Shown in pieces: positions 31,209 to 40,738 of a stretch of DNA of 64,000 nucleotides. Each line of letters opens with the position of its first letter. The stretch's first letter is position 1. The notes under the pieces were generated by a model. That model did not search any database and was not told where the DNA came from. It worked only from the letters and a program-made list of their open reading frames with translations. Made by a program: the position numbers and the translations under genes. The DNA comes from Blastococcus haudaquaticus (lineage in GTDB: Bacteria > Actinomycetota > Actinomycetes > Mycobacteriales > Geodermatophilaceae): the NCBI RefSeq assembly GCF_900230285.1, contig NZ_OCNK01000007.1:62001-126000 (forward strand). Direction: 5' to 3'.

Positions 31209-34196
31209 TCACCAGTCCCCGACCGCGTCCTCGGCAGCCAGTTCGAGGGCGCGGTCGGGATGGCCGAACGCCTCGGCGAGGGCTTGTCGTCGCGTCCACG
31301 CTCCGGCCCGCCAGGCCAGGGCGCGGCCGAGGGCCTCCGGCGTGCCGTCGACGTGGTCGACGTCCACAGCCGGCCACCAGCTCACCCGCCGCCCGTCCAC
31401 GACCAGCTCGTCGTGGACGGCGACCGAGCCGGTGAGGACCTCGACGCCCAGGCGGGCCGCGGCCAGGCCGGCGCCCGGGACGTCGGTCCACGACCGGCGC
31501 TCCCCGGCGGCCTCGGGTCCGGTCGGGGGCACCAGTTCCGTCGCCAGCGGCAGGTCCAGCAGGTCCGCGACCGCTCCGGGTGCCCCGCCGGCCGGCACCA
31601 CGGGCAGTTCGACCAGTGGCTGTAACCAGGGCGCGTCGAGCACCACGGCGTCCGCCGCCACGGCGTCCGGGCCGATCCGCACCCGCTCCGGCGGATCGGC
31701 GTCCACCCCGTCCAGCGCCTCGGCCAGCCGCGCGTACACCGTCCGGAGCACCTCCGGGCGCACCGTCCGCCGCGGATCGCCCAGCCGGTCGAGCAGGTCG
31801 AGCGACGCATCGACGTCGGCGAGCACGTCCGCGACCGTCACCGCCGGGCGCAGCAGCGCCAGGACCTCCGGCGGGGCCGTCGCCGGTTCGTACAGTCCCT
31901 GTAACTCCGTGCTGGCGGGGTCCCGCAGCCGGTCGGGCCGCCGGCCCGCCAGCACCGGGTGGGTCGACAGCCACCAGCGCAGGTACCCGGGCACCGGAAC
32001 ACCCCCGAGGACGACGTCGGCCCGCGCCTCGGCCGGGAGCGCCACGAGGAGCGGCAGCGCGGCCGACCAGTCGTCGACCAGTTCGAGGTCGCGGACGGCC
32101 GTCACCGTCGGCCAGTCCGGTGGCGGCGCGTCGGGCGGCAGACGGTCCAGGACGGCGTCGACCCAGCGGTCGGCTCCGTCGACGTCGAGGTCGTCCGGAT
32201 CGTCGGCGCGCACCAGCGCGAAGGTGTCGAGCACGCCGACCGCCCGCAGCGCGTCGGCGTCGACCGTCGCCGCGGTGCCGGCGTCCAGCACGCCCAGCGA
32301 ACCCTCGGCGAGCAGGCCCGCGAACGGCGAGCCCGGGAGCACCAGCTCACCGGCCGGCGCCCACCCGCCGTCGGCGTCCGGCAGCGCGAGCCCGGCCAGC
32401 CACGGCAGCTCCCCCACCTCCGGCCGTGCGGCCCCCACGAGGGCGAGCACGGCCGCGGCCAGATCCTCCGGATCGGGTCCGCCGTCCAGCGGGTCCTCGA
32501 CCGCGTCCATCGAGCCCTCGACCGCAGCCCGGACCGCCGGGTCGGCCAGCACGGCGGGCGCCGTCGCCGGTCGGGCGCCCAGCCGTTCGAGCAGCCGCCG
32601 CGCCGCCGGGTGCGTGACGGCGTCGGGCTCGGCCAGCCGCAGGCCGAGCGCGCCGAGCCGGTGGACCGGCAGCCCCTCCGCGGGGAGCAGCACTCCAGCG
32701 GGGCCGTGCGCGGTGCGGCCGTCGGCCAGCGGCACCGGGAGGGCGGCGAGCTCCGCGCGGTCCACGCCGTCGAGCGCGGCGTACAGCCCCGCCCACCAGG
32801 GCGCCGGCCGCGCCACTCCCCCCACGGCCTCGACCACCTCGGCGATCCCGATCCGCCGGACCCCGAGTGCGGCGAGGGCGGGACCGTCGGAGCGGCGGGA
32901 CCAGGCGGCCGGCAGCAGGCCGGGGACGACGTCACCGAGGGCGGCCACCCGCTCGTCGGTCGGGTCGTGCAGCACCGCCGCGCGGCCGGGTGTCTGCCGC
33001 TGGTCGGGATCGGCCGCCACGGGGAGCCAGGCGGTGGCCCGCAGCCGGTCCAGCACGGCACCGCACAGGGCGGCGTCCAGCTCCGCACCGGCGAGCCCGG
33101 CCCGCGGCACCACTCCGAGCAGCGCCGGATCGGCGGGGAGACCCGACACCAGCTCCGCGCACGTCGCCGCGGCGGCGGCGACGAGGCAGTCCGTGACCGG
33201 ACCGGGTGCGACGTGCCGCCGATCGGGACCGAGCGGGAACGGGGCGATCAGCCGCAGCGGCAGGGACAGCGGTTCGTCGCTCGGGGTCGGCGCGTGCACC
33301 ACCTGCCCGCCGGCGAGGGGGCGCGGGCGGCAGTCGTCGTCCAGGGGGACGGCCGCGGTGACCGTCCACGCCCGGCGGGTCCGCTCCTCGACCGGCCGGG
33401 CGGCCAGCAGCTCGGCCGGCAGTTCGCCGGAGAGCTCCGCGACCGCCCAGGTCGTTGCCCGGCCGCCGTCGGTGATCCGCGCCGAACCGGCGGACCGGTC
33501 GATCCGGATGCGGCGCTCGCGGCCGTCGACCACGACGTCGACACCGGCCAGGCCCGGCAGGGCGAGCAGCAGCTCGGCCGGGAGGTCTGCCAGTGCCGCA
33601 GCGACCAGCGGACGGGCGCCGTCCCGCAGCGGCAGCACGACCTCCGTGGCGAACCCCGCAGGAGGCGTGGAGTCGGCGGGCCACGGCAACCGGAGCACGG
33701 GCACCGCACCCCGCCGGCGCCCGAGTTCGTGAGCCAGGGCGGGCAGGGCTCCGACCTCGGCACGCGTGGCGGCCGCGCTGAACCGCACCCCACCCGTGGT
33801 GGAGACCACTGCCGGTTCGTCGCTGACCGCCAGCACGGCGGCGAAGCCGACGCCGAAGCGCCCGACGCTCCCCGCGTCGTCCCGCTTGGCCGAGGCGCGC
33901 AGCGTCGCCAGGCCCTGGACGCCCGCCGCATCCAGCGGGGCTCCGGTGTTGGCCGCGCGCAGCGTCGTCCCCGTCAGCTCGAGCCGCAGCAGGCCCGGCG
34001 CGCCGGTCCGAGCGGCGGCGTCGGCGGCGTTCTGCGCCAGTTCCACCAGGAGCCGGTCGCGGTAGCCACCGCGGACGAGGTCCTCCTCGGCATTCGCGTC
34101 CTCGCGGAACCGCGCCGGGTCCGCGGCCCACGAGGACAGCACCCGCAGCCGGATGCCGGCGGTGCCGAAGCGGTCGCCGGTGCTGGCGTCCTGCAT
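31209..34196 (-). CDS. large protein with sacsin-type N-terminal ATP-binding domain
   Basis: 995 residues from ATG 34196. The N-terminal ~260 residues form a GHKL/Hsp90-like ATPase: LLVELAQNAADAAARTG (Glu52, Asn56, Asp59), NTGAPLDAAGVQGLATL and the glycine box VGRFGVGFAAVLAVSDEPA. The remaining ~730 residues are Leu/Asp/Pro-rich alpha-beta sequence without repeats I can name. This is the architecture of bacterial proteins annotated with a sacsin N-terminal ATP-binding-like domain; the role may be chaperone-like or in nucleic-acid defence, but is unproven. It diverges from the RsbW-like kinase gene with 193 nt between. Repeat copy B follows its stop. Confidence 0.85.
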   Translation of the reverse strand: MQDASTGDRFGTAGIRLRVLSSWAADPARFREDANAEEDLVRGGYRDRLLVELAQNAADAAARTGAPGLLRLELTGTTLRAANTGAPLDAAGVQGLATLRASAKRDDAGSVGRFGVGFAAVLAVSDEPAVVSTTGGVRFSAAATRAEVGALPALAHELGRRRGAVPVLRLPWPADSTPPAGFATEVVLPLRDGARPLVAAALADLPAELLLALPGLAGVDVVVDGRERRIRIDRSAGSARITDGGRATTWAVAELSGELPAELLAARPVEERTRRAWTVTAAVPLDDDCRPRPLAGGQVVHAPTPSDEPLSLPLRLIAPFPLGPDRRHVAPGPVTDCLVAAAAATCAELVSGLPADPALLGVVPRAGLAGAELDAALCGAVLDRLRATAWLPVAADPDQRQTPGRAAVLHDPTDERVAALGDVVPGLLPAAWSRRSDGPALAALGVRRIGIAEVVEAVGGVARPAPWWAGLYAALDGVDRAELAALPVPLADGRTAHGPAGVLLPAEGLPVHRLGALGLRLAEPDAVTHPAARRLLERLGARPATAPAVLADPAVRAAVEGSMDAVEDPLDGGPDPEDLAAAVLALVGAARPEVGELPWLAGLALPDADGGWAPAGELVLPGSPFAGLLAEGSLGVLDAGTAATVDADALRAVGVLDTFALVRADDPDDLDVDGADRWVDAVLDRLPPDAPPPDWPTVTAVRDLELVDDWSAALPLLVALPAEARADVVLGGVPVPGYLRWWLSTHPVLAGRRPDRLRDPASTELQGLYEPATAPPEVLALLRPAVTVADVLADVDASLDLLDRLGDPRRTVRPEVLRTVYARLAEALDGVDADPPERVRIGPDAVAADAVVLDAPWLQPLVELPVVPAGGAPGAVADLLDLPLATELVPPTGPEAAGERRSWTDVPGAGLAAARLGVEVLTGSVAVHDELVVDGRRVSWWPAVDVDHVDGTPEALGRALAWRAGAWTRRQALAEAFGHPDRALELAAEDAVGDW

Positions 34197-34389
34197 GCCC
34201 CGCCCCTCCCCGTACCGGACCGGGCGGCCCCCGGGGACCCCGACCCTAGTTCGGCGGCGGAACCGGCGATCTCCAACTTGCGGGTGACACAGGGGTTCGT
34301 GGTCGCCGTGACCGGGCACCGGGTGCGTCGACGACCACGGCCGGGCGCCGGCGTGGCAATCGGCCCGGACGAGGCCCGGCAACGAGGCG

Positions 34390-34827
34390 GTGACAGTGGC
34401 GCTCTGGCAACCTGCGCCGTCGCCGAGCGGGTTCCGCGAGCTGTGGTGCCAGGAACTGCACTCGCTGGCCGAGCTGGCCAAGCTGCGGGCACGCCTGCGC
34501 GCCAGCCTCACCGGCAGCGCCACGGTCATCCATCCCGAACGCGAGCACTGGTCCGAACGGGTGGTCCTCATCGCGGACGAGCTGGCCTCCAACGCGCTGC
34601 GGCACGGCGGCGCCCCCGTCGCCGCGGCCCTCGGCCACGCGGGCTCCCAGCGGCTGCTGGCCGTCAGCGACTCCTCCATGGAGGTCCCGCCGATGCCCGC
34701 CCAGGGCCGCGACCCGGGACTCGGCGGCTTCGGGCTGTACCTGGTCGCGGACCTCTCCTCCAGTCACGGCTGGTACCGCGAGCGCGGCACCAAGACCGTC
34801 TGGGCGGTCATCGACGCCGACGACTGA
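34390..34827 (+). CDS. RsbW-like HATPase_c anti-sigma regulatory kinase
   Basis: 145 residues from GTG 34390; GTG 34396 is an alternative. N-box RVVLIADELASNALRHGG (Glu64, Asn68) and G-box DPGLGGFGLYLVADL mark a small GHKL kinase of the anti-sigma regulator class. It lacks an obvious transmembrane or extra domain. These proteins hold a sigma factor or phosphorylate a STAS antagonist on Ser, giving partner switching. Candidate partner: the STAS protein at 29620. No sigma gene is adjacent, so its target is not identified. Many actinobacteria have several such kinases. Confidence 0.85.
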   Translation: MTVALWQPAPSPSGFRELWCQELHSLAELAKLRARLRASLTGSATVIHPEREHWSERVVLIADELASNALRHGGAPVAAALGHAGSQRLLAVSDSSMEVPPMPAQGRDPGLGGFGLYLVADLSSSHGWYRERGTKTVWAVIDADD

Positions 34828-34895
34828 GGTGCCAGGTCCGCGCTGGTCGGCCTCTCCTCCAGCCGACCAAGTGACCCGCGGGTAACCTGCGCCAC

Positions 34896-36449
34896 ATGTC
34901 GCTCGCCGAGCAGTTGGACACGGTCACCGCCGCCTCCGCCGGAACCGTCGACCGCCACGCCACCACCCAGACCTTCGAGTCCACGAACCCCGCCACGGGC
35001 GCGGTCGTCGGCGTCTTCCCGGTGCACGACACCGACGCCGTCACCGAGACCGTGGAGCGGGCCCGCGCGGCGGCGACGCAGTGGGCCGAGCTCGGCTTCG
35101 ACGGGCGCAAGGAGCGCCTGGCGGCCTACCGCGGCTACCTCGCCCGGCGGATGAACGAGCTGTCGGAGCTCGTCCACCGGGAGAACGGCAAGCCGCACGG
35201 CGACGCCATCCTCGAGATCACCCTGGCCATCGACCACCTCGCCTGGGCGGCCGGCCATGCCGGCAGGACCCTGGGCCGGCGCCGGGTCAGGGCCGGGATG
35301 CTGGCGGCCAACCACGCCGCCTACCTGGAGTACCAGCCGCTCGGCGTCGTCGGCGTGATCGGCCCGTGGAACTACCCGGTGTTCACGCCCATGGGCTCGA
35401 TCGCCTACGCGCTCGCCGCGGGCAACGCCGTCGTGTTCAAGCCGTCCGAGCACACCCCCGCCATCGGCGCCTGGCTGGCCGCCGCCTGGCGGGCCGCCGT
35501 CCCCGACGCCGCCGACGCGTTCCAGGTCGTCACCGGCTTCGGTGAGACCGGTGCCGCCCTGTGCCGCGCCGGCGTGGGCAAGCTCGCCTTCACCGGCTCC
35601 GCCCCCACCGGCCGCAAGGTCATGGCCACCTGCGCCGAGACGCTCACGCCCGTGCTCATGGAGCTCGGCGGCAAGGACGCGATGATCGTCGACGACGACG
35701 CCGACGTGGTCGCCGCGGCCGACGCCGCCGTGTGGGGCGCGATGAGCAACGCCGGGCAGACCTGCATCGGCATCGAGCGGGTCTACGCCACCAGCAAGGT
35801 CTACGACCGGTTCGTCGCCGAGGTCACCGAGCAGGTGCGGAAGCTCCGCCCGGGTTCGGACGACGAGGCCACCTACGGCCCCATGACGATGGCGTCCCAG
35901 GGCGGTGTCGTGCGCGGCCACATCGAGGGCGCCGCGACCGCGGGGGGCCGCGTCGTGCGCGGGGACGCCGACCCGAGCCTCTTCCCCAACGAGAACTACC
36001 TCGCCCCGACGGTGCTGCTCGACGTCCCCGAGGACAACGTGGCCATCCGCGAGGAGACGTTCGGGCCCACGCTGTCGATCACGAAGGTGCGCGACGCCGA
36101 GGAGGCCCTGGAGCTGACGAACACGTCGGCCCACGGGCTCGGCGGATCGGTGTTCACGAAGTCCAAGGCGCGCGGGCTGGACCTCGCCCGGCGGATGCGC
36201 AGCGGGATGACGTCGGTGAACTCGGTGCTGACGTTCGCCTCGGTGCCGGCGCTGCCGTTCGGCGGGGTGGGCGACAGCGGCTTCGGGCGCATCCACGGGG
36301 AGGACGGGCTCAAGGAGTTCACCCGCGCCAAGGCCATCACCCGCCAGCGCTACGCGCTGCCGGTGAACCTGATGAGCTTCGGCCGGCCGGCGTCGGCGAC
36401 CGACGCGGTGGCCCGCGTCATGGGCATGCTGCACGGACGGCACCGGTGA
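34896..36449 (+). CDS. aldehyde dehydrogenase
   Basis: 517 residues from ATG 34896. NAD-binding and catalytic features of the ALDH superfamily are complete: GVIGPWNYPVF (Asn159), GNAVVFKPSEHTPAIG, FTGSAPTGRKV, MELGGKDAMIV (Glu256), NAGQTCIGIERVY (nucleophile Cys290) and EETFGPTLSI. The enzyme oxidises an aldehyde to the acid with NAD(P)+. The downstream GMC oxidoreductase starts inside its stop (GTGA), so the two form a unit: alcohol to aldehyde to acid. This could be choline to betaine, or oxidation of another primary alcohol. No transporter or betaine-specific regulator is near. Confidence 0.92.
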   Translation: MSLAEQLDTVTAASAGTVDRHATTQTFESTNPATGAVVGVFPVHDTDAVTETVERARAAATQWAELGFDGRKERLAAYRGYLARRMNELSELVHRENGKPHGDAILEITLAIDHLAWAAGHAGRTLGRRRVRAGMLAANHAAYLEYQPLGVVGVIGPWNYPVFTPMGSIAYALAAGNAVVFKPSEHTPAIGAWLAAAWRAAVPDAADAFQVVTGFGETGAALCRAGVGKLAFTGSAPTGRKVMATCAETLTPVLMELGGKDAMIVDDDADVVAAADAAVWGAMSNAGQTCIGIERVYATSKVYDRFVAEVTEQVRKLRPGSDDEATYGPMTMASQGGVVRGHIEGAATAGGRVVRGDADPSLFPNENYLAPTVLLDVPEDNVAIREETFGPTLSITKVRDAEEALELTNTSAHGLGGSVFTKSKARGLDLARRMRSGMTSVNSVLTFASVPALPFGGVGDSGFGRIHGEDGLKEFTRAKAITRQRYALPVNLMSFGRPASATDAVARVMGMLHGRHR

Positions 36450-38065
36450 GCGCCGAGCCGGACACCGAGTTCGACGTCGTCGTCGTCGGAGCGGGCTCGG
36501 CCGGCTGCGCGCTGGCCGGCCGGCTGTCGGAGGACCCGACGCTGCGGGTGCTGCTCCTGGAGGCCGGCGGCTCGGACAAGGTCCTCGAGGTGCAGATCCC
36601 GGCCGGGCTCTACAAGACCTGGCGCACCCGCCTGGACTGGAACTACACGACCGAGGAGCAGCCCGGCCTCGACGGCCGCAAGCTGTTCTGGCCGCGCGGG
36701 AAGCTCCTGGGCGGGTCGTCGTCGATCAACGCGATGATCTACATGCGTGGCGCGGCGGCCGACTACGACGAGTGGGCCGACCTGACCGGTGACAAGGCCT
36801 GGTCCTACGACCACGTGCTGCCGCTGTTCCGCCGGATGGAGGACAACGCCCGGGGTGCCGACCGGTTCCACGGCGTCGGCGGTCCGCTGCGGGTGGAGGA
36901 CCTCCGCTCGCCGCATCCGTGGACGCGGGCCGTCGTCGAGTCCGCCGTGGCCGCCGGCTACCCCCGCAACGACGACTTCAACGGTGCCGGCCTCGAGGGC
37001 GTCGGGCAGTACCAGGTGACCCAGAAGCGGGGCCGTCGCTGGTCGTCGGCCGACGCCTACCTGCACCCCGCGGAGCGCCGTCCGAACCTGACCGTGCGGA
37101 CGGGCGCCCTCACCACCCGCGTGCTCGTCGAGAACGGCCGGGCGACCGGCGTCGAGTACCGCGCCGGCGGCAGGGTGCACACCGCCCGCGCCACCCGCGA
37201 GGTCGTGCTGTCGGGCGGGGCGGTCAACTCCCCGCAGCTGCTCATGCTGTCGGGCATCGGTCCGGCCGACCACCTGCGCGAGGTCGGCGTGGACGTCGTC
37301 CACGACCTGCCCGGCGTCGGCGGCGGCCTGCAGGACCACCCGCTGGTGCCGGTCGTGTGGCACGTGCGGTCGGGGAAGTCGCTGTCCCAGGCGGAGACGC
37401 CGACGGGGTACGCGCAGTGGTTCGGCGCCCGGCGCGGGCCGCTGACGTCGAACCTGGCCGAGGCGGGTCTGTTCACCCGGTCCGCTGCCGAACTGTCCGA
37501 GGTCGACCTGCAGATGCACTTCCTCCCGGTGAAGTTCTGGAAGCAGGCCGAGATCGACCCCGACGTCGACGCCTTCACGGCCGCGGTCGTGCTGGTGCAC
37601 GTGCACTCGCGCGGTTCGGTGCGGCTGCGGTCGGCCGACCCGTCGTGGTCACCGGCGATCGACGCCGGGTACCTCACCGACGAGCGCGACCTCGACGCCC
37701 TGGTCTCCGGCGTCGAGAAGGCCCGGGAGATCGCGTCGGCGGGTCCGCTCGCCGCGGTGCTGGCCGGCGAGTGGTCGCCGGGCGGCACGGTGCACGGCCG
37801 GGAGGCGCTGCGGTCGTCGGTGCGGAACACCCTGGAGTCGCTGTACCACCCGGTGTCCTCCTGCCGGATGGGCACCGACGAGGAGGCCGTCGTCGACGCC
37901 GAGCTGCTGGTGCGCGGCATCGAGGGTCTCCGGGTGGTCGACGCCTCGGTGATGCCGACGCTGGTGCGCGGCAACACCAACGCCCCGACGATGATGATCG
38001 CCGAGCGGGCCTCGGACCTGATCCTGGGCCGCAGCGTCGACCCGGTCCTCGCCGCCGCCGGATAG
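36446..38065 (+). CDS. GMC-family (choline dehydrogenase-like) oxidoreductase
   Basis: 539 residues from GTG 36446, overlapping the ALDH stop. FAD-binding VVVVGAGSAGCALAGRLSED, LLLEAGG, the GMC signatures KLLGGSSSINAMIYMRGAA and GGAVNSPQLLMLSGIGPADH, and the C-terminal active-site region LYHPVSSCRMGTDEEAV and RGNTNAPTMMIAERASD are all present. Flavoprotein alcohol dehydrogenases of this class include choline dehydrogenase and alkanol or polyethylene-glycol dehydrogenases. With the coupled ALDH it should convert an alcohol to the carboxylate. A perfect 34-nt palindrome follows its stop. Confidence 0.92.
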   Translation: MSAEPDTEFDVVVVGAGSAGCALAGRLSEDPTLRVLLLEAGGSDKVLEVQIPAGLYKTWRTRLDWNYTTEEQPGLDGRKLFWPRGKLLGGSSSINAMIYMRGAAADYDEWADLTGDKAWSYDHVLPLFRRMEDNARGADRFHGVGGPLRVEDLRSPHPWTRAVVESAVAAGYPRNDDFNGAGLEGVGQYQVTQKRGRRWSSADAYLHPAERRPNLTVRTGALTTRVLVENGRATGVEYRAGGRVHTARATREVVLSGGAVNSPQLLMLSGIGPADHLREVGVDVVHDLPGVGGGLQDHPLVPVVWHVRSGKSLSQAETPTGYAQWFGARRGPLTSNLAEAGLFTRSAAELSEVDLQMHFLPVKFWKQAEIDPDVDAFTAAVVLVHVHSRGSVRLRSADPSWSPAIDAGYLTDERDLDALVSGVEKAREIASAGPLAAVLAGEWSPGGTVHGREALRSSVRNTLESLYHPVSSCRMGTDEEAVVDAELLVRGIEGLRVVDASVMPTLVRGNTNAPTMMIAERASDLILGRSVDPVLAAAG

Positions 38066-38070
38066 CTCAC

Positions 38071-38104
38071 CGGTAGGGCCGAAGTGGCCACTTCGGCCCT
38101 ACCG
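38071..38104. terminator. 34-nt perfect palindrome between convergent genes
   Basis: 17-bp arms meeting without a loop at 38087/38088 (centre GAAGTGG-CCACTTC). It occupies the gap between the GMC stop (38065) and the MFS stop (38109). No T-run on either side. Probable bidirectional terminator. Confidence 0.7.
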
Positions 38105-38108
38105 TGGT

Positions 38109-39440
38109 TCAGCCGTGGGCCTGGGCGGCCGCGGCCTCCTCGGGGTCGGCGGGGAGCGCGGTCGCGGCGGGCGGCGGCAGGTTGCGGCGGATCGAGATCG
38201 AGGCGACCGCGGCCACCATGCAGAGCCCGCCGGCCAGGAACCAGGCGAGGTCGTAGGAGCCGGTGACGTCGCGGATCACGCCGCCCCCGAACGCGGCCAC
38301 CGCGGAGCCCAGCTGGTGGGAGGCGAACACCCAGCCGAAGATGACGGGCGCGCGGGCCCCGAAGTGCTCGCGGCAGAGCGCCAGCGTCGGCGGCACGGTG
38401 GCCACCCAGTCCAGGCCGTAGAAGACGATGAACGCGATCATGCTGACGTGCAGGTCGGGCCCGAACAGGGTGGGCAGCGCGAACAGCGAGAGGCCGCGCA
38501 GCCCGTAGTAGGCAAGCAGCAGCACCCGCGGGTCGATCCGGTCGGTGAGCCAGCCCGAGAAGATCGTGCCGGCGATGTCGAACAGCCCGACCACGGCGAG
38601 CAGCCCGGCGGCCGTCGTGACCGGCATCCCGTGGTCGTGGGCGGCCGGGATGAAGTGCGGCTGCACCAGGCCGTTGGTCGACATCCCGCAGATGAAGAAG
38701 CCGCCCGCAAGCAGCCAGAAGGGCCGTGACCGCGCGGCGAGGACGAGTCCCTGCACCGCGGCCCGTGCGGCCCCGGTGCGCACCGGGTCGACGTCGTCGG
38801 CAGCCGTTCCGCCGTAGGGGACGACGCCGAGGTCGCGCGGCCGGTCGCGGAGCAGCCAGGCCACCAGCGGGAGGACCGCGAGCGCGGCGGCGGTGGTGCC
38901 GAGGGACGCCGCCCGCCAGCCCCATTCCGAGTCGATCCATGCCACCAGCGGCAGGAACACCAGCTGCCCCGCTGCACCGCCGGCGGTGAGGATGCCCGAC
39001 ACCAGCCCGCGCCGGGCGACGAACCAGCGGCCGGTCACCGTGGCCACCAGGGAGAGCGCCATGGCGCCGGCGCCCAGGCCGACGAGGACGCCCCACAGCA
39101 GGACCAGCTGCCAGCTCGCGGTCATGAAGACCGTCAGCCCGCTGCCGAGCGCCACGACGAGGAGCGCGGCCATCACCACCCGGCGGATCCCGAAGCGCTC
39201 CATGAGCGCGGCGGCGAACGGTGCGGTCAGCCCGTAGAGCGCCATGTTGATGGCGACCGCGGCCGAGATCGTGGACACCGACCAGCCGAACTCCGCCCGC
39301 AGCGGGTCGATCAGCACGCCCGGCACCGCACGGAAGGCGGCGGCACCCACGAGGGCCAGGAAGGTCACGGCGGCCACCCACCAGGCGGGGTGGACCCGGT
39401 AGGTGCGCTGCGGGGCGGAGACGGTCACGGCGGAGAGCAT
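38109..39440 (-). CDS. major facilitator superfamily transporter
   Basis: 443 residues from ATG 39440; the longer frame upstream is not protein-like. Twelve membrane helices, with a central loop about 215-235. MFS marks include the loop LMERFGIRRVVMAALLVVA, RGLVSGILTAGGAAGQLVFL and LTDRIDPRVLLLAYYGLRG. It resembles the oxalate/formate-antiporter-like and monocarboxylate-type actinobacterial MFS group. Substrate unknown. It is divergent from a GlxA-type regulator (60 nt between starts), a common pairing in which the regulator controls the permease. Confidence 0.9.
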   Translation of the reverse strand: MLSAVTVSAPQRTYRVHPAWWVAAVTFLALVGAAAFRAVPGVLIDPLRAEFGWSVSTISAAVAINMALYGLTAPFAAALMERFGIRRVVMAALLVVALGSGLTVFMTASWQLVLLWGVLVGLGAGAMALSLVATVTGRWFVARRGLVSGILTAGGAAGQLVFLPLVAWIDSEWGWRAASLGTTAAALAVLPLVAWLLRDRPRDLGVVPYGGTAADDVDPVRTGAARAAVQGLVLAARSRPFWLLAGGFFICGMSTNGLVQPHFIPAAHDHGMPVTTAAGLLAVVGLFDIAGTIFSGWLTDRIDPRVLLLAYYGLRGLSLFALPTLFGPDLHVSMIAFIVFYGLDWVATVPPTLALCREHFGARAPVIFGWVFASHQLGSAVAAFGGGVIRDVTGSYDLAWFLAGGLCMVAAVASISIRRNLPPPAATALPADPEEAAAAQAHG

Positions 39441-39500
39441 GACCGACGGATCCACGCGCGAGCGAGTGGCCGGGCAGCCAACATGTGCAAGGATCCGGCC

Positions 39501-40496
39501 ATGTCGCCGACAGCCCGACCGCGCCGCCACGAGGTCGCCGTCCTGGCCCTGCCCGAGACCATGGCCTACGAGGTGGGCCTCCCCCACCAGTTCCTGGGCA
39601 GCGCGGCCGACGCCGACGGCAACCGGCTCTACCGCGTGCGCGTGGCCAGTCTCGACGGCGGCCCGGTGCGGACATCGGCCGGCTACTCGCTGCTCCCCGA
39701 GCACGACGCCTCGATCCTCGCGGCGGCGGACACCGTCGTCGTCCCGGGCATCTACGGCACGTCGGCGATGACCGACGGCACGGTGCCCGACGAACTGGCC
39801 GACCTCCTGCGCGCGACGGCGGAGCGGTCGCGGCTGGTCTCCATCTGCACCGGCGCGTTCGTCCTGGCGGCCGCCGGACTGCTCGACGGCCGCCCGGCCA
39901 CCACCCACTGGGTGCATGCGGCCGCCTTCGCGCGGCTCTACCCGGACGTCTCCCTCGACCCCGACGTGCTCTTCGTGGACGACGGCGACATCCTCACCTC
40001 GGCCGGCAACGCCGCGGGCATCGACGTCCTGCTGCACGTCATCCGCCGCGACCACGGCACCGAGGTGGCCAGCCGGGTGGCCCGGCGCAGCGTCGTCGCC
40101 CCGTGGCGCGACGGCGGGCAGTCGCAGTTCATCGAGCGGCCGGTTCCCGAGCCGGGCGATTCCGGGACGGCGGCCACCCGCGCCTGGGCGCTGCAGCACC
40201 TGGACGCACCGCTCACGCTGGGCGACCTCGCCCACCACGCGCGGATGAGCGTGCGAACCTTCACCCGGCGCTTCCGAGACGAGACGGGGCTGTCGGCCAG
40301 CCGATGGCTCGTGCAGCAGCGCGTCGCCCTCGCCCGCCGGCTGCTGGAGTCGACCGACGTCCCGGTGGAGCGGGTCGCCGAGCAGGCGGGGTTCGGCACC
40401 ACGGCGTCCCTGCGCCAGCACCTGCACGCCGCGATCGGCGTCGCGCCGCTCGCCTACCGCCGCACCTACCGGGGACCGGTTCCTCACCCGATGTGA
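39501..40496 (+). CDS. GlxA-type transcriptional regulator (DJ-1/PfpI + AraC HTH)
   Basis: 331 residues. ATG 39501 is preceded by AAGGA; an in-frame ATG at 39483 lacks a site. Residues 1-190 form a DJ-1/PfpI-like domain with the elbow RLVSICTGAFVLAAAGLLDG, and 225-325 form an AraC helix-turn-helix pair (MSVRTFTRRFRDETGLSASR, VPVERVAEQAGFGTTASLRQ). GlxA-like regulators control transport and catabolism of amines, arginine or formaldehyde-related compounds in other bacteria. It diverges from the MFS gene, which is the probable target. Effector unknown. Confidence 0.92.
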   Translation: MSPTARPRRHEVAVLALPETMAYEVGLPHQFLGSAADADGNRLYRVRVASLDGGPVRTSAGYSLLPEHDASILAAADTVVVPGIYGTSAMTDGTVPDELADLLRATAERSRLVSICTGAFVLAAAGLLDGRPATTHWVHAAAFARLYPDVSLDPDVLFVDDGDILTSAGNAAGIDVLLHVIRRDHGTEVASRVARRSVVAPWRDGGQSQFIERPVPEPGDSGTAATRAWALQHLDAPLTLGDLAHHARMSVRTFTRRFRDETGLSASRWLVQQRVALARRLLESTDVPVERVAEQAGFGTTASLRQHLHAAIGVAPLAYRRTYRGPVPHPM

Positions 40497-40738
40497 CCGG
40501 CGACTCCCCCCGGGTGGGACCACGCGGGGGTGATCTCTGGTTGAGTACTACGTACCGGCGCCGCCCTCGCTCACCCTGAGCGGCAGGAATCGACGTCGGG
40601 CTGAGGCTGCGCCACCTTGGTGCGCCCGGCTGACCGACGTCTCGCCGACGATGCGAGCCCGCCCTGCCCCTGTGCAGACGTGCCGGCGCTCGCGCTCGCC
40701 GAGGTGCCGTGCGGCCACTCGAGCGTCGAAGGACTCCA
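40497..40738 (+). promoter_or_regulatory. long 5' region of the RNA-helicase gene
   Basis: 242 nt between the GlxA-type gene stop and the helicase TTG. TTGAGTACTACGTACC near 40541 resembles a promoter segment (TACTAC possible -10) and contains a small GTAC-tac-GTAC dyad. That would leave a ~180-nt untranslated leader, as is common for cold- or stress-regulated helicase mRNAs. The leader has no ORF I support. Confidence 0.3.

Noticed and set aside
30682-33732. 1016-codon open frame on the plus strand
   Set aside because: It is opposite the ATPase gene (31209-34196), has Ser/Arg/Pro low-complexity composition and no domain. High GC makes long antisense frames by chance.
31959-34874. 971-codon plus-strand open frame
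   Set aside because: Antisense to the sacsin-like gene and overlaps the kinase gene out of frame; composition is not protein-like.
35561-38065. single 834-codon frame over the ALDH/GMC junction
   Set aside because: It only reads through the ALDH gene in another frame; the GMC protein starts at GTG 36446, overlapping the ALDH stop.
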